From an uncultured Granulosicoccus sp. (GTDB lineage: Bacteria; Pseudomonadota; Gammaproteobacteria; Granulosicoccales; Granulosicoccaceae), in assembly GCA_947499955.1 (NCBI GenBank), contig CANMQI010000016.1, forward strand, positions 62,001-126,000: a stretch of DNA of 64,000 nt, written 5' to 3'. Positions within the stretch are counted from its first letter, which is position 1. Each line of letters begins with the position of its first letter. The position numbers and the translations under genes are program-made. The notes beneath the pieces were generated by a model that was not told the origin of the DNA, made no database searches, and was given only the letters and a program-made list of their open reading frames with translations. Shown in pieces: positions 63,548-64,000 of this stretch.

Positions 63548-64000
63548 ATGGATATCAATCAACAACACCGATTGAAGAAATACGGGCTGAAGGCGGCGCA
63601 TCTGATCACGCTGTTCGTTGCCATGTCGATCATCTGCCTGCCAGGCTTGTGGATCGTGCTCAATTCCTTTCGGCCGACCGTGGAGATCATGGCCAAGCCG
63701 CCGATCTGGATTCCGGAGAAGCTCAGCTTCGATCACTACCGGGCAATGTTCGGCGGCGTCGGCGAAGGAGGGGTACCCGTGGTGCGCTACTTCATGAATT
63801 CCTTGATCATTTCGGTGACCAGTACGATCATCGCCATCCTGATCGGGATTGCCGGTGGCTATGCCTTTGCCCGCTATCGTTTTCGTGGCAAGTCGGCCAT
63901 CTTCGTCGGCTTCATGGTGACCCGAGCGGTGCCGGGGGTAGCCTTGTCGCTACCGCTGTTCATTGTCTTTGCCAAGGTGGGCATCATCGATACGCACTTC
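63548..64000 (+). CDS. CUT1 sugar ABC transporter permease (MalG/UgpE type), partial
   Basis: The first 151 codons of the second permease, cut by the right edge. It opens MDINQQHRLKKYGLKAAHLI and has SIICLPGLWIVLNSFRPT and NSLIISVTSTIIAILIGIAGGYAFARY, all typical of the MalG type. About 125-130 residues, including the EAA loop, lie outside. The ATPase gene is expected beyond. Confidence 0.92.
   Translation, partial: MDINQQHRLKKYGLKAAHLITLFVAMSIICLPGLWIVLNSFRPTVEIMAKPPIWIPEKLSFDHYRAMFGGVGEGGVPVVRYFMNSLIISVTSTIIAILIGIAGGYAFARYRFRGKSAIFVGFMVTRAVPGVALSLPLFIVFAKVGIIDTHF

Noticed and set aside
1-64000. tRNA, rRNA, CRISPR, insertion sequences, prophage
   Set aside because: No T-loop/acceptor pattern, repeat-spacer array, transposase or integrase was found on reading both strands; a tool search would be needed to exclude small RNAs.

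Overview
The window reads as a chromosomal segment of a free-living, heterotrophic, moderately GC-rich proteobacterium. The mix of YgiQ, HspQ, PpsA/PpsR and several Gram-negative secretion-type proteins points to a marine-type gammaproteobacterium (inference; there is no rRNA or other taxonomic marker). I saw no tRNA, rRNA, CRISPR array, insertion sequence or phage gene. Most of the segment is catabolic and transport loci separated by housekeeping genes.

Left part (1-13.4 kb): the end of a tricarboxylate-transporter-type binding protein; two tandem Lin0512-family genes; an amino-acid ABC transporter divergent from its binding protein and an aromatic/aspartate aminotransferase; an MFS permease; then a complete malonate locus. 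That locus has a divergent GntR (MatR-type) regulator, a TRAP transporter (P, Q, M subunits), malonyl-CoA decarboxylase and malonyl-CoA synthetase. A perfect 10-bp palindrome TTGTATACAA lies in the divergent promoter region.

Middle part (13.6-31.7 kb): a large acidic two-helix membrane protein, a 950-bp non-coding stretch, then an inositol locus. The inositol locus has a CUT2 ABC transporter, a small membrane protein, a LacI-type regulator, an oxidoreductase plus iolE on the minus strand, and iolD-iolC-iolB-iolJ on the plus strand. The same 15-base sequence TTGCAACCGGTTGCA, centred on a 14-bp palindrome, occurs upstream of the ABC operon and between iolE and iolD. This ties the two halves into one probable regulon of the LacI protein. 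No iolA homologue is present. A MATE pump, HspQ, a second Gfo/Idh/MocA oxidoreductase and an aldo/keto reductase follow.

Right part (31.8-64 kb): a 5'-nucleotidase, a lone vitamin-B12/iron-type binding protein, small enzymes (GFA family, SDR, thioesterase), a YgiQ radical-SAM protein, and a ppsA/ppsR divergent pair with an HTTM-DCC fusion downstream of ppsA. Then come an astacin protease overlapping a secretin-N-like protein tail to tail, two tandem NtrC-family response regulators whose AAA+ domains look dead, an AsmA-like protein, a molybdopterin-binding/MobA-like fusion, a CpdB-type phosphatase, a Crp/Fnr regulator, a diguanylate cyclase and a PhnP-like hydrolase. Last is a lactonase-type amidohydrolase divergent from a CUT1 sugar ABC operon that runs off the right edge.

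The most unusual items are the paired ATPase-dead NtrC-like regulators, the shared LacI operator, the runs of tight hairpins after two binding-protein genes and in the gap at 15.6 kb, and the HTTM-DCC fusion.
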